Source of the DNA: Sceloporus undulatus
Taxonomy: Eukaryota > Chordata > Lepidosauria > Squamata > Phrynosomatidae
Assembly: GCF_019175285.1 (NCBI RefSeq)
Contig: NC_056529.1
Coordinates: 1,254,397 to 1,318,396, forward strand
Direction: 5' to 3'
Length of the DNA: 64,000 nucleotides
Of this stretch, positions 1-12,600 are shown piece by piece. A program made the position numbers and the translations under genes. Every line of letters starts with the position of its first letter. Position 1 is the stretch's first letter. The notes under the pieces are model-generated. The model searched no databases, had not been told where the DNA came from, and saw only the letters and a list, made by a program, of their open reading frames with translations.

Positions 1-607
1 CCCCTCGTTCTTGGGCGGCTTCATGAGCCGCGTCCTGAAGACCTCTCGACGCCCTCGCACCTGGCTCCCGAGCACGGCCCTCCCTCCGCGGCCTCGGCCT
101 CCCCCCCGGGCCTCTCCCGCTGCCTCCAGCCCGGCCACCCCGAGCCCCAGCCGGCCCCGAGGGACCGCCACCTCCGCCGCCTCGCCCTCCCCGCTCCTCC
201 GCTTTCCCCCGCGGCCTCCTCGTCCTCTCCCACGCCGCCGCCCGCCGCCGCCGCCCCTCGTCGGCTCCCCGGGGCCCCCACTGCCTCGGGGGTCCCCGGC
301 GTCTCCGGGCTCCGGAACCACGGCAACACGTGCTTCCTGACGCCGTGGTCCAATGCCTGAGCAACACCGAGCTCTTCGCCGAGTACCTGGCCCTGGAGCA
401 GTTCCGCCAGGAAGAGGACGCCGGGGCCCCGGGCGCAGGGGACGGGGGCAGCCCGCCGGAGCCCCGGGGGCCCCGAGGCCCAGGCCCTGCTGCCTCCAGC
501 CCCCGCTCCTCCCGCTTTGGCGAAGGCGAGGTGACGGAGCACCTGGCCCACCTGGTCCGCGCCCTCTGGACCCTGGAGTACACCCGCAGCACAGCAGGGA
601 GTTTAAG
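1..607 (+). CDS. USP31: USP31 exon 1 (partial; frame broken by apparent 1-base losses)
   Basis: The exon opens in the frame reading GGFMSRVLKT (ATG at 23), which matches an internal stretch of human USP31, so the true start is upstream of the window. The catalytic Cys box HGNTCF ends with TGC at 331-333, followed by QCLSNTELFAEYLALEQ and GEVTEHLAHLVRALWTLEYT, then HSREFK and the donor GT at 608. To follow the human protein the frame must change three times: near 41-43 (K-T then L-S-T), near 340 (CFL then A-V-V-Q-C) and near 571-573 (LEYT then Q-H-S-R). Each step is one missing base in very GC-rich sequence. The remaining 15 exons are clean, so sequencing or consensus error is more likely than a dead gene. 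The segment from about 55 to 300 is low-complexity Pro/Ala/Ser, as in human. Confidence 0.9.
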
Positions 608-3600
608 GTGAGCCCAGGCAGGCAGAGGGCCCTGGACAGGGAAGGAATCCGCCCAACAGACCCCGGGGACAGCAGGCAGGGAAGGGCCCTTCCTTGGGGG
701 GGCCCCTTAGAGGAGGAGGAGGGGATGTGTCCCTAAGGGAGAGCCCTGCCCCAGCCCAGCCCTCCAGGGCTGCCAAAGGCTTGAAAGGGCCCTGCCTGGA
801 TGGGGAGAGCAGAGCCACAGGGTCAGGGCTTTCTTGGGGAGCCCCAGGCCCCACACATGCCCCTAGCTCCCTCCCTGGGGCTTCCCTGGTGGAGCTGGTT
901 AAGTGCCCCCCAGAGGTGTGCTGCCAGCCAGAGTGGGCATCACTGGGCATCCTGGCTGCCCATTCAGCCTCCCTCCAGATATATGGTTGGACTGCACGCC
1001 CAGCATCCTGGGCATCCTAGGCAGGGCTGGGAATGCTGGGAGCTGCAATCCAAGAACCACATGCTTCAGCCCTGAAAAGAGCATTGCAAAGGAATACTAG
1101 GGAGGCCCCTGCCAGCAGCCAGCCATATAGAGCCTGACATGCGGGGCCCAGCTCCTTGTAAGCCGGGCTTTATAGCATCCTAGAGTTGGAAGGAGCCTCC
1201 CCAGCAGCAGAGAGCTGTCCAGCCTCTTTGGGAGACCTCTCTGCCTATGTAGAGTATACAACTCAATATAGCCATGTTGGTCTGTAAATCAGTCTGTAAA
1301 GGGATGTGTAGCACCTTTGGGCTAACTGAAAGAAAGAGCTTCCTAGACTTGATGCATCTGAGGAAGTAGGCTCAAGTTACAAAAGCTCATACTCCCAAGT
1401 TTTCTTGCCAATTACTCTTAAAGGTGGTGATAGTCTAAGTGGATAAACTGCCCCGCAGGTTGTTTTTCTAGCTAGACTTCTTAGCCCCCAGTTCCTAGGC
1501 CCTCTTCCCAAACATGCATGCACACTTCTCTGCTCCGAAGGACACTCGTTGGGTTCAAGGGTCCTGGTTTAGGATTCTGGCAGCTTCAGGCAGCAAAGCT
1601 GGGGCTCAGGAAGGGTCTGGACCACTCTGGCCTTCTTCCTCCTGGTTTGCACCCTCCCCCATCGGCAGCAGAGCAATGCAGAGCCCAGTTTTTATGATTT
1701 GGCGGGGTGAGACAGGGGGCCATTGTCTTCTGCTTGCCCCTGATGCTTGGGTCAGGAGAAAGTGCAGGGATTGTTCCTCTTTTCTCCCAAAGCAAAGGAG
1801 GGGATGCCAGACAGCTCCAGGAGCTCACCCTCTGTTTTCAAGCCCAAGCGACCTGTTTCAAGAAATGCTAACTGTCTGCCTCTGACCAGCAGCAAGAGCA
1901 GTCTCAAAACCAGCTTTATTTCCAGCAGATGTAGTGCAGCAAAGTCGGGCGAAAGTTCAGAGCAGAGGCAACTGTTTGAGTCATTATTTGCCAGTGTTTC
2001 TTCCCAGAGCATATCGACTTGGATTGGCAACCTCTATCGCAAATGGGAACTACTTGTTTAAAATACTATTAAAAAAAAAAAAGAATTGATTGTATGTTAG
2101 CTGCTCTTCAGACTTTTTGTCTGAGGAGCCGGAGATGCTATAAATAAATAAAGAGCGGCAAATAGCCACCTTGGTGATCTGGGGCTGGGACAGCTCCCTT
2201 GTGAGGAAAGGTTAGACTGTCTTTTTGACTTGGAAGAAAGGTGAGCAAAGGGGACCTCGTGGAAAGAGTGGCTAGGAAGGCCCCTTGCCCCGAACATTTC
2301 AAATCTTTTCTACATCATGCCTTATATTTCTTCCTTAGGGACAAGGACTCTGTGGCCTAGGCAGGTGGAGAGGATGTAATAATGCCTAAATGACCTATTG
2401 GTCTTTGCAGCTGCCAGGCTGCACTTTGAAATGGGCAATGGTGGCTGATATTATTTTAAATCAGTGCCAGGAAGGCCTGGTAATTTCATAGGAGCCCAGG
2501 TGATGTTGTTCTTGACACAACTCTCTCCCTGGCAGTGTCTCTTCATCCCCAGAGAACTCAGATCCTGAAGAGCCGTGCTCCCCCTGAACACATTTGAAAT
2601 TAAATGTCATCTTTGTTTCACAGGTAGTGAAATTCCTAATTTGAACAGGGCAAACTGTGGGGCCCAGCTGATTGAAGGTGTGCAAAAATAGGAGCATGAG
2701 ATGCTGCAGGTGCCCTCAGTGGATTATTCTGGCAAGATACAGCAACATGTCTCCTGGAGCCAGTGGGCTAAGTCCTAATGCCAGTCTTATGAATTGCCAT
2801 CTCTGCCCTTCCCATCAAGGCCATAATACTCATCCAAGTGCCAAGTTGGGATAAAACAGGCTGTGAGCAGCCGCTAAGAGAAGTGGTCCAATATATTCTA
2901 GCTCTAGGTTATGCACAGTGGACACAGGATAGGAAGAAGACTGCTTTTCTCCTTTCTCATCCTCTGGACCTTTCTCTTGCTGTGCCAGAAAGCATGGACT
3001 CCATCGGCTGTAGGATAGCCCCAAACCCAGTTCCTTGGTGTGATATGTGGTGGGGACAGTTTGCAGAGAATTGGAAAAAGAGTCTATTTCCTTCCATCTT
3101 TTGAGAAGTCCCCTACAGCAGGGACCATATGCCCCCCTTGACCCTCATCTAAGGTACCCCAAGCTCTGTGAAACGTGAGAAGACTGTCTCCCCTTTTCTT
3201 TCAGCAGCGACGCTTAGCGTTCTGTAGCTCAGCTGCCCTCAACATTGTGTTAAGTCCTGGAATCTCCTTTTTGTTGGACTATGTCTTACATTTTATGCTT
3301 TGTGCCTTTTAAACCTGTTGCATTTCGCCTACTTGCAGAGCCCCTGGGGTATGCAGAAACCTTTACCTTCTTTGGAGGGAGCCTTTTTCATTCCCAGGCT
3401 GATAGCCATAGCCAACCTTGATATGATAATACATTCTCCAACTTTATAGTCTCATTTAAACAGTGTGGCCTGGATCCTATTGGCAGGGTCTGTTTGAGAA
3501 GACCCATTGAATCAGTGGGATTTACATAAGTGTTGACTCACCATTCAAAAGATGATTTAATGGGTCTGTTTTACTATATGAAAAAAAATCTGTCTAATCC

Positions 3601-6600
3601 GTTTCTTTCTGAAGTTTGCAATGATGCCAAATATGAGCTGGCAGTTCGAGCAGTTTTGGGATATTTCAGGGGTAGTGACTGTTAAGCGAATGAGCAGAAG
3701 AGCCGGGCAAGTCTTCTGGTACTTTGAAAGATCAACAGACTTGTAGATTAAACCATGAAGTGATCTTGTGGTACCACAAAACTCTTTGTGTGTGTACCAC
3801 AACTGATTGACATGACTGCCACTGTGGAGGTTTCTATGAAGTGACTGGGGGGGGGTGTCTTTCAAATGCCCAGTGGCTTTCTTAAACGTCTACCTGATGT
3901 GGATAAGGAGGTGTTCTCATTGGGAAACTAAGATAAATGGCTGTCATAGAGGACTGATGAATGAATGAATGAATGAGTGAATGAATGAATAGCAGAGAGA
4001 AAAGAAAGAGAGCTAGAGAACTGATTTCATTCAAGTAGCAACAGCTATTGTTGGTGGTCAGCTTTTCTCCAGATAGCTGGAAGTCAAAGGTGTTAGCAAG
4101 GAGGGATTGGGAGGTCTTTCAGCAGAGGCTGGATGGCCATCTGTCGGGGATGGTTTGATTGAGAGTTCCTGCATGGCNNNNNNNNNNNNNNNNNNNNNNN
4201 NNNNNNNNNNNNNNNNNNNNNNNNNNNNNNNNNNNNNNNNNNNNNNNNNNNNNNNNNNNNNNNNNNNNNNNNNNNNNAGAGAACTGATTTCATTCAAGTA
4301 GCAACAGCTATTGTTGGTGGTCAGCTTTTCTCCAGATAGCTGGAAGTCAAAGGTGTTAGCAAGGAGGGATTAGGAGGTCTTTCAGCAGAGGCGGGATGGC
4401 CATCTGTCGGGGATGGTTTGATTGAGAGTTCCTGCATGGCAGGGGGTTGGACTGGATGGCCCTTGTGGTCTCTTCCAACTCTACGATTCTATGATTCTAT
4501 GAAAAATCACCCAATCTCTGTTTGTTTGTGTCTGTGTGTGTTAAGGGGAGATGTGGGCTGAACGGCTAATGTGCTTAAGGACTGGCCATTGAGCGTATTA
4601 ACAGCATCCCCTGGAGAATCCTTGAAGAGGGAATTTTGTACCTTTCCCTGCCTGTGAGCTTTGGGGGAAAGGTGTACTTCAATTGCCTTATACATTTCCT
4701 GGAGAGCAGACATGGACTCCCTAAACATGCCCTCATTTTTTATCTCAAGTTCGGAGGTGAGCTTATTGCCCCCAGGCAGACGCCTGTCTTATGCCAGCAC
4801 AGCCTGCCCCGTCCCCTTTCTCTGATCCTCTTTGTGAGTGGGGGCATGGCTCTGTTTTCCATGCTGATCAACAGAGCATGGTGTGTGTGTGTGTGTTTGT
4901 GTGTATTTGTGTGTGTAGTGTATCCCTCTCTCCTTCCTCTTAACCCTGATGAAAATGCTCCCTCTGCTAGGGGGGGATTTCTATAAAGCTTAGGAAATAA
5001 ATTGCTTGTCTCATTGGGAGATTATATATAATACCCAGAGAAAGAGTAGGCCTCACAGAGGAATGCGCGTTCTGCAAGGCCTCTGGGAGAGTCTGTATAA
5101 TGGCCAGGAAATGGGCACAGTCCCTACTGAATAGACAGATGATATGGCTGTACCCCACAAGTCACAAAATGTGTACACATGCATGTCTTTTTATGCATGT
5201 TTAGCATTCAACTCACGTTATCCATGTTCAACCCAAATTTATTCCCAAATTCCAGTTATAGATTTTCCCCAAAAGAAACTATCTGAGAGTCAGTTCTGAG
5301 CTTAATACTCCTGTAGTCTCTGAAAGCTGATTGTCACATTCTTGTGACATGCTATTTTTCTTGGAAAAGAGAGATGAGCGTGGAAAGCATCCTTGTGGGT
5401 CATGATATAGTGCAGGGGTTTGTGCACTTCTCACAGGGCTTGGAATGGTTGTGGGGGGAGGAAGGACCCCAGCATTTGCAGAAATACTCTTTGCTGCTTT
5501 GCCTTCCTTTGCCCACAAGCAGATTGTATCCCCAGTTCTTGCTTCCAGTCCTTTTTTCAGGCTTTCCTTTAGCCAAGAGTGTGTTTTCTGTAGCCAGGTG
5601 GGTGTAAGATATACTGTACTTTCTTACCACTTGCCAAGGAGCTGGTCTGTTGAATAAAGTCAAGCCTCCCCCCCCCCCCCTTGTTTGTACTCATTGTCAG
5701 ACTGTGAGCTTTACACACTGGCTGTCTGAAAAGATTCTGTGCTGCTTTTTGCAAGACAAGATGGCTTTCACCTTACTGTGTCAGCAGTTTCTGTCATCCG
5801 AATTCTGCCTAGCTAAACACTTTCCTGGCTTTTTCAGTTGGATGCAGAAGCGGCTCCTGTGCCTGCCCTATATTTGTCAATGGCAGTGTGCCCTTTTGCC
5901 CTCTGAAGTTGGGGAGGTGCCTGCATCCTGGTTATCAAAAGTACCCCTTTGGAGTCAAGGTACTGTGGAAATAATAGTATGGATGGGATTGGTTTTGTAT
6001 CTTGCCCAAAGCCGTAGGGTCCAAGTGGCTTGCATCATCCTTTTGGCCAGTTGTTAATCCTTCTTAAGGCGACAGGCTTTTACAGGCGTCTTGTACTCTC
6101 TCTTGTACTAGTGAATGTGTTGTTCCTCTGGCACTTGCCTCTTGACAACTGACAGTGTTTTTGCATTCTCAGTCATGGTTCACAAGTACATTTGGTTGGT
6201 TTTTCTGGTAGTAAGGACCTTCTGGTTGGAACAAAGCAACACTGAAGATGCTGGCTGTGGCTGATGAGAACTGGAGTGAGGCAACCTCTGGCTGTCACAC
6301 TTGCCCAGTCCTCTTCTGGTCATCTTGATCAGAAGTTGCCTCCGACCTAAGACAACCCTACATCGGGATTTTCTGGGGCCGAGGGTGTGCAGCTCCTCAA
6401 AGTCACCCAGTGGGTTTCCATGGACAGATCTTACATGCAAAGGAAGAAAGTTCAAGATGTTGTCTTATTTATTTATCAAAATATCTATAGGGTGGGATAT
6501 AAGTGTTTTAAAAAACAAATAAAAAGTTTTGAACTTTCTTGCTTTGCATGCAGGATTAAACAAAATCTCTTGCATTGGTTTAGTTGTGTATATTTTTTTA

Positions 6601-9600
6601 AAAGGTAGGGATGGATAGTAAAAGTCGGGTTGAAGGAATGTGGCCTTCCCACCACAGATACTTCAGCATTCACTCCAGGAGCCCCACTAATTAAAAATAC
6701 GCTTCCCTTGTGGTAGGGAAAGCATTGCCTTCTCGGGTCCAGTCTCTTATTGAGCGATCAGGATTTGCGAAGTGAATATTAGCGCTCATTGCCCTCTGCT
6801 TAATACTGATGTGAACAAAAAGAAATGATTCCAGACAGCCGTTCCTATTTGTTGGGCTAGAGGTTGTTTTCCTATAGAAGGATTAAGGCCAATCCGTCCC
6901 ATGTGGAGCCACCCCATGGCTGCCATGCCATCCTTCAGGTGCCACCAGTTCTGTGCTAATAGCTGGCACTTCTGTCCGCTCAGACCTTTTTAGCACCAGC
7001 AGAGCTGCCTCCCCATTTCCCCCCTCCCCATTTTGTGCCTGTTTAGCAGCACAAGGCTTTTCTGTCTCTCACAACGACAAGGATGACAGTGAGGAGTGCC
7101 TGCTATCATGCCTCTTGTTGAAGCTGGGAATTGCTGCTGGTGTAGTGCCTTTTGCTTACCCATCAACATGTGAGGAGTATGGGGCACATGCCCTGTTTGC
7201 TGAGCAAGGAGAGCCACAGTTGGGCAGGACAAGCTTTTTCAAAGCTGCCTGAGGAGGATTTGTGTTTTACAGCAAAACAGCAAAAAGGGACTATCTGGGT
7301 TGCCTGGTGGCTTGGAAAATCCCTCTGTGGTCTTTCTAAATCTCTTCTACTGACCTATATCGGGCCTTGTTGTTCTATCTGCCTGAGCGTCCCTTCAGCC
7401 AGACTGCTAACATTTAATTTCATGTTTGCAAAAGCCATCTGTCTTTCAGAGGCCTCTGGGGAAGCAGGAATCCTTTCCACCAAAGGAGAGGGGTTTTTGC
7501 TTCCTTCTACTAGTTGTAGGCCCCCTCCTTTGAATGGCCTGTTCCCTGCAGGAGTGCCATTCTTGTTGTGCCGTTAGTTCCGATTCTAGTCATCCTACTC
7601 TTTTAATCATCTTTTTACTGTGTGAAAAGCAAATTCTGCTTTCATTCACTGCCAGAGATTTTAAATGTATCCCATTTCAAGAACATCTCACTGGTAAGGT
7701 ACACCTAAATAGAGAGTATTGGGGGATATCAGTTCAACTCCTCCAGGTTAAAACTTCTTCCCATACTCTCTTGTTGAACTCAATCCCCTGTCAGCCCTGA
7801 CTACTGTGACCAGGTATCATGGGAGCTGTGGTCCTGCAGTTTCTCAGGAGCCCCCACTGAACCTGCCTCCTTTCAGTGAGAAGCCTGTGCCCACCACAGT
7901 GAGCTGCCACTCCTGCCCTTCCAGGTGTTGCCAGAACGCAGGTAAGACTTGCAGCCTGCCCTTTTTTATCCCCCTCCCTCTGTGCTTCTCTGCTTCCATT
8001 CTCTGTCACATCCATGCCCACCCCAGCCTTCTATCCTGCCACTTTGGCAGCTTTGGGGTGCTTCTGCAACTGAGGAACACCTTGGACAACAATCCTGCAA
8101 GTGGTCAGTGGCTCAGGAGGTCTTGTTTTGGCATCCGGCTGAGATGCGGTGGAACACGTCCTCTGTCCAAGGGTTGGTATGAGCATCTATTGGCTGGTGT
8201 GGGGTGGGAGGCAGCTTCTGTTGCAGATGCTTTGCTTACCTAGCCAGATTGTGGGGTCTGATTAGGGAATGCTGCATCATAGGAAGATTAGTTTTACTAA
8301 TGTAACACAGAAGCATATTTGGCCTGTCTGGGGAATGGAGATGTGTGTTTGTGGTGGGGTGGGGAGAGCACAAGCTTAAACTTTAAAGTATGATCAGCCT
8401 GTCTGTGTATGTGTGTTACACACTCTCCTTTTCTTTGAACGAAGAGACTCTGGAGAAAAGTGTTATGTTTTTCTGGTTCAAGCACGCACACCAAAGCAGC
8501 CTGCTTTCAAAAGCATTTGCACAGAAATGGTACACAGTGGACCTTGGGGTATAGCAGTGTTTCCCTTTTTAGGACCTCCCCCAAAATATAAAGGCTGCTG
8601 TTGCACAAAGCCCCATGCGTGTATTTATCTAACATTGGTTGGATGTCTTCCCTTTCAGAACAGGCAGTTAATGTCTGCAAATGTCACTGAATTCAGCCAA
8701 GAGCCAAGGAAGTTACCACTGTTTGTTTTGATTTAAAATCAAAACGTAAAGGGGATTTTGGATTGGGGGGATCTTTGGCTGTGCTTCTCTGAACTTTGGC
8801 AGGTTTCATCTGGTATGACGTAATGCTACGTCCCCAAGTTTATCCAGTTTTGTCATACTGCTCTGTTGCAGTGAATGGTTGATTTCCAGTAATAGCAGGT
8901 GCGAGGGGAACAGGGGACCTGGGATTTTGGAATTGGAATTCTGGTTTGATCCCTGAATCAATTCAAGGCAAACTGGGCTGTTTTCCTGGTTCTGGATGGA
9001 ACTTTTGTACAGTTCTGGTCATTGCATCTCAAAAAGTATAACGTATATGATGGTGCCTGATGTGGGGAAAGTGGCTGGGGAGAATGGTTGTGTTCAGGGC
9101 CATCCACTGGACCTGAGCGATGGGAGATTAAGGAGCGATAATAGGGATACACTTCACAGGCTGCCCTGTTCACCTACAAAATTGGCTGTCGGCCTGATGG
9201 AGTGATAGGCTTTAGAAAGAGGAGAGGAGAAACCAAGTTCACAAAAGGAGATAAGAATGCTGATGGCCGCTAGTCATGATGGCTCTTATGCTCCTTGCGC
9301 AAAGAAAGCCATGTGCAATATGGCAAGGGGAGTCTCTTTAAGTGTGGAGGGTGTGTGCATGTAAATAGGGCAGGATCCACATTGAAATGCATGGAAACAC
9401 TTGATTTGGGATGAGTGGGAATTGGAGTGAGGGGAAAGGATGCAGGTCTTAAGCGCACTGGGGTTATTGGGGAGTTTGGTCTTATTGTGAGTCTCTTAGG
9501 GAGCAGGTGTCTGGTGAGTTCAAGCCAATCGACTGTAGAAAGAGTACAGTGGAGGTGCTGCCTTTAAACAGGTTGAACAGCAGAGTAGGGGAAAGCATGC

Positions 9601-12600
9601 CTCAAGCTTGCATCACATAAGCTCTCTCTAGATACTTTGGTTAAAAATGAGTGTGCCAGATTCATGGTAGTTTTTAAAACAAGACAGCTGTTGATGTTTA
9701 CCTTCAGGGGTTTACAACTGTGGCTGCCATAGATGGCCAGCCATTTGATTCCATCAACCAGGAGGAACAGGCCCCAGCAGTAAGTCACAGGAATAAGGAG
9801 TCTGTTTAAAAGCCTCTGACTTTGCAGGACGACAAAGCGGATTTGCAATAGGCTTGCTGCAGGAATGGTGGTGGTAGTGGTGGGGATCACAAGGCGGGGG
9901 GAGAAATGCATCATTGTCTTTTGTTCCCCTCCTGTAAAAACAACAGGCACTCTTTCTGGGCAACAGGTGCAAACAGAATTGCAGAGCTTATTTCTATCTT
10001 CCTTGCTGTTTTTGGGCTCAGATTCCATGGATACATTTGTGACTGGCATTGGTTGCTTACTTAGTCCATGTGTATTGCTTTAAAACTCATCTCTGCTTGA
10101 GTTAAACAAAGAGAACAACTTACAAATGGGGGAAGTTTACAAAGATTCTACCCACTCCTGTTTTTGTATCTTCAGGGAACTATTTTGAAACTAGGAGATC
10201 TTTCCCCCAAATCTTAGTCATTTGTTGACAGTTTTATGCCTTGCAGAGCTGGAGGAACCTGCTCACTGGGGACTCACCTGATAGTAAGGAGGTCAATATG
10301 TAGATAAACATGCTGCAAAAAGTGTGTCTGGATATCCTGCTTGGTATACAGAGCCAGTGGTTCTTCTGTCCATGGGTGGCCATTGCAGGTTTGCATTTGG
10401 AACTGGAGAGGACCCCAGCAGTCATTCTCTCTCAGAGCGGTAGCCCCTCTTTTGCTGCTGACTGAGATTAAGGTTGCATCTAAAGCATCTCTGCGCCCCT
10501 GCTGGGTGATAGGAGGCCCTCTAGAAGTCTGAGCTTGAAAGAGAACTTACCATGGGGTTTTAAAAACAGGATTCTTTAGTCATTGCTGTCATTGTCATTG
10601 CTGTCCTCTGAGGCTGAGAGGGTGTGACTTGCCCAAGGTCTGCTGGATAGGATATACCTGCCAAGGGGAAGACAGCCTGCATGGGCAGGTTGTGAATCAA
10701 CTGAAGAAGTTGCGATGGCTGGGATTTTGAGTGAGGAAAGGGCTAATGTCCCACTCGCAATGACATGGATGAGCTGGTGAGGATTTGTCCCTCATCACCC
10801 TCCTGGAGCATCAGGCCAAAGACTATGCTTAACACTGTGGCTGAAAGCAAGAACTGACATGGGGGCTGCTCCAGTTTACCCAGGGAGCTTAGCAACACGT
10901 TGGCTGGAGTTGGCTGTTCCAGTTGAGAGGGTTTAGATGTATAGCAAGGACCACTCCATGGACCTGCGCCTTGTGCCTATAAAGACTTAGGCATTCTTGA
11001 AGCAGAAACAGCAGTGCATCTTGTGGTACCTGGAAGGTTGTATCTGAGGCAAGAGGACTGCATTCCACAGGGGTTTATGCCAAATAAAACTTTTATGGCT
11101 TCAACCAGAGAGTGTTTGGAGTGTGGGAGGCGCATGTCCGGGGTTTGGTGCCCCAACTTAGCTCCTGCACTGTTTCTCCCCAGAGCATCGTCTCTAAGAA
11201 CGCCATGCAGTACCGAGGGAGCTCACAGCATGATGCTCAGGAGTTCCTGCTCTGGCTTTTGGATAGAGTCCATGAAGACCTCAATAATATTGTGAAGAAC
11301 AATGGCCGACCTCTAAAGGTAAGCTGTGCTTTTCTTCGTTTCTACTTTATTCTGTGGCTCAGGAACTGCTGGCATGAGTGTGGACGTTGCTGTGAATAAG
11401 TGAGAAGGTGACCGTGTTGTAGGCCCAGAAACCTAGGGACGTGGCCTGTTCCAGCCCCCAAAATGTGGCTGTGTCCCCCAGAACTGTTCTGGATGTTCTC
11501 TGGATGGTACTCTTACTGGAAACTGTACTAGTTGGGGAAACAATTCCTCTGTGTGTGTTTGGATGATTGAGAAGTGGAACTTGGGTGTTTCTATGTTTAA
11601 ATACAGATTAGGTACAGCCATGAGATGCTGCAATGGTTGGTTTTTCAGGTTGCACTTTCCCATGCTTACCTTTGCCTTCTACTTGCCATAGGGTACAATG
11701 ATGACCCAGAGCACACCTAGAGCACCTCTCTTACAAAATGGCTTTTTCTTCCAGCCGCCACTGGAGGAAGACATCTTGATTGAGGGAGCGGTGTTTCCAA
11801 TCAACAGCACTTTTGTCCAGGAGCTCTTTCAGGCCCAGTACAGGTATCATAAGCGTGACTGTGCTTTGAAATAAATGGTGATGAGGAGTGGAAGCGGCAG
11901 GGATGCCATCCTGCTAGCTCTGACTTTCATAGGATCTTCATGTAAGGGAATCCTGGAGCCAAAGCCCTCTCCCTTCCCATTCTGTGGGGATGGGTCACTC
12001 TTACACCCACTTATTGCTTTGGTGGTGAAGGGGCTGCTGTACCTTTCCCTAACAAAAGTTTCTGCCTGCTTGTGCCTTTGCTAGGTCATCCCTGACATGT
12101 CCCCATTGCCAGAAACAGAGTAATACCTTTGATCCATTCCTGTGCATCTCTCTGCCAATCCCACTGCCTCACACACGGTATGTATGTGTCTATGGGTAAC
12201 CTGGTGGCAGTGGCAGGGTGAGGGGCCCCAGTTACCCACGCATGGAAAAGGATGTGGGAAGTGGGTGGGGGTGGAAATCAGCTGTAAGTGGTTCTGTGGG
12301 CCTTGGGGAGGGAGCTGAGGCTTCCCTTTCCTCCAGAACTTGCACTGTGGTTTTTTTTTAGACTGTTTACCGTATATACTCGTGTATAAGTCGACCTCAT
12401 GTATAAGTCGAGGTGGGATTTGGGGGCCAACGTTATGGATTTTAATATGACCCGTGAATAAGTCAAGGGTGCAGTCACTGTCCCTCTGCTCCACTTGCCT
12501 TCTGGTGCTCCTTTGAGTGGCTGCTGCCCCTGAGCCATCTCTGCTTCTCTGCTTGCCTTTCCCACTGCTCCCTGTCTCATGCTTCTCCCTTGGGGCTCTC

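Larger units (their letters stand above)
608..11183 (+). other. USP31: USP31 intron 1 (10.6 kb)
   Basis: No coding sequence was recognised. It holds old CR1 fragments (near 1170, 2195, 4085, 4343, 9005), a Penelope-like inverted pair (1258-1440), a 100-N gap flanked by a duplication, a GAAT repeat (3957-3992), a GT repeat (4880-4917) and a MIR-like fragment near 10575. Most of 5000-11000 is unclassified single-copy-looking sequence. Confidence 0.85.

Noticed and set aside
21-551. 176-codon open frame on the - strand
   Set aside because: Antisense shadow of USP31 exon 1; no domain.
1-607. USP31 as a pseudogene
   Set aside because: The frame changes are confined to exon 1; all splice sites and exons 2-16 including zinc and His/Asp motifs are intact.
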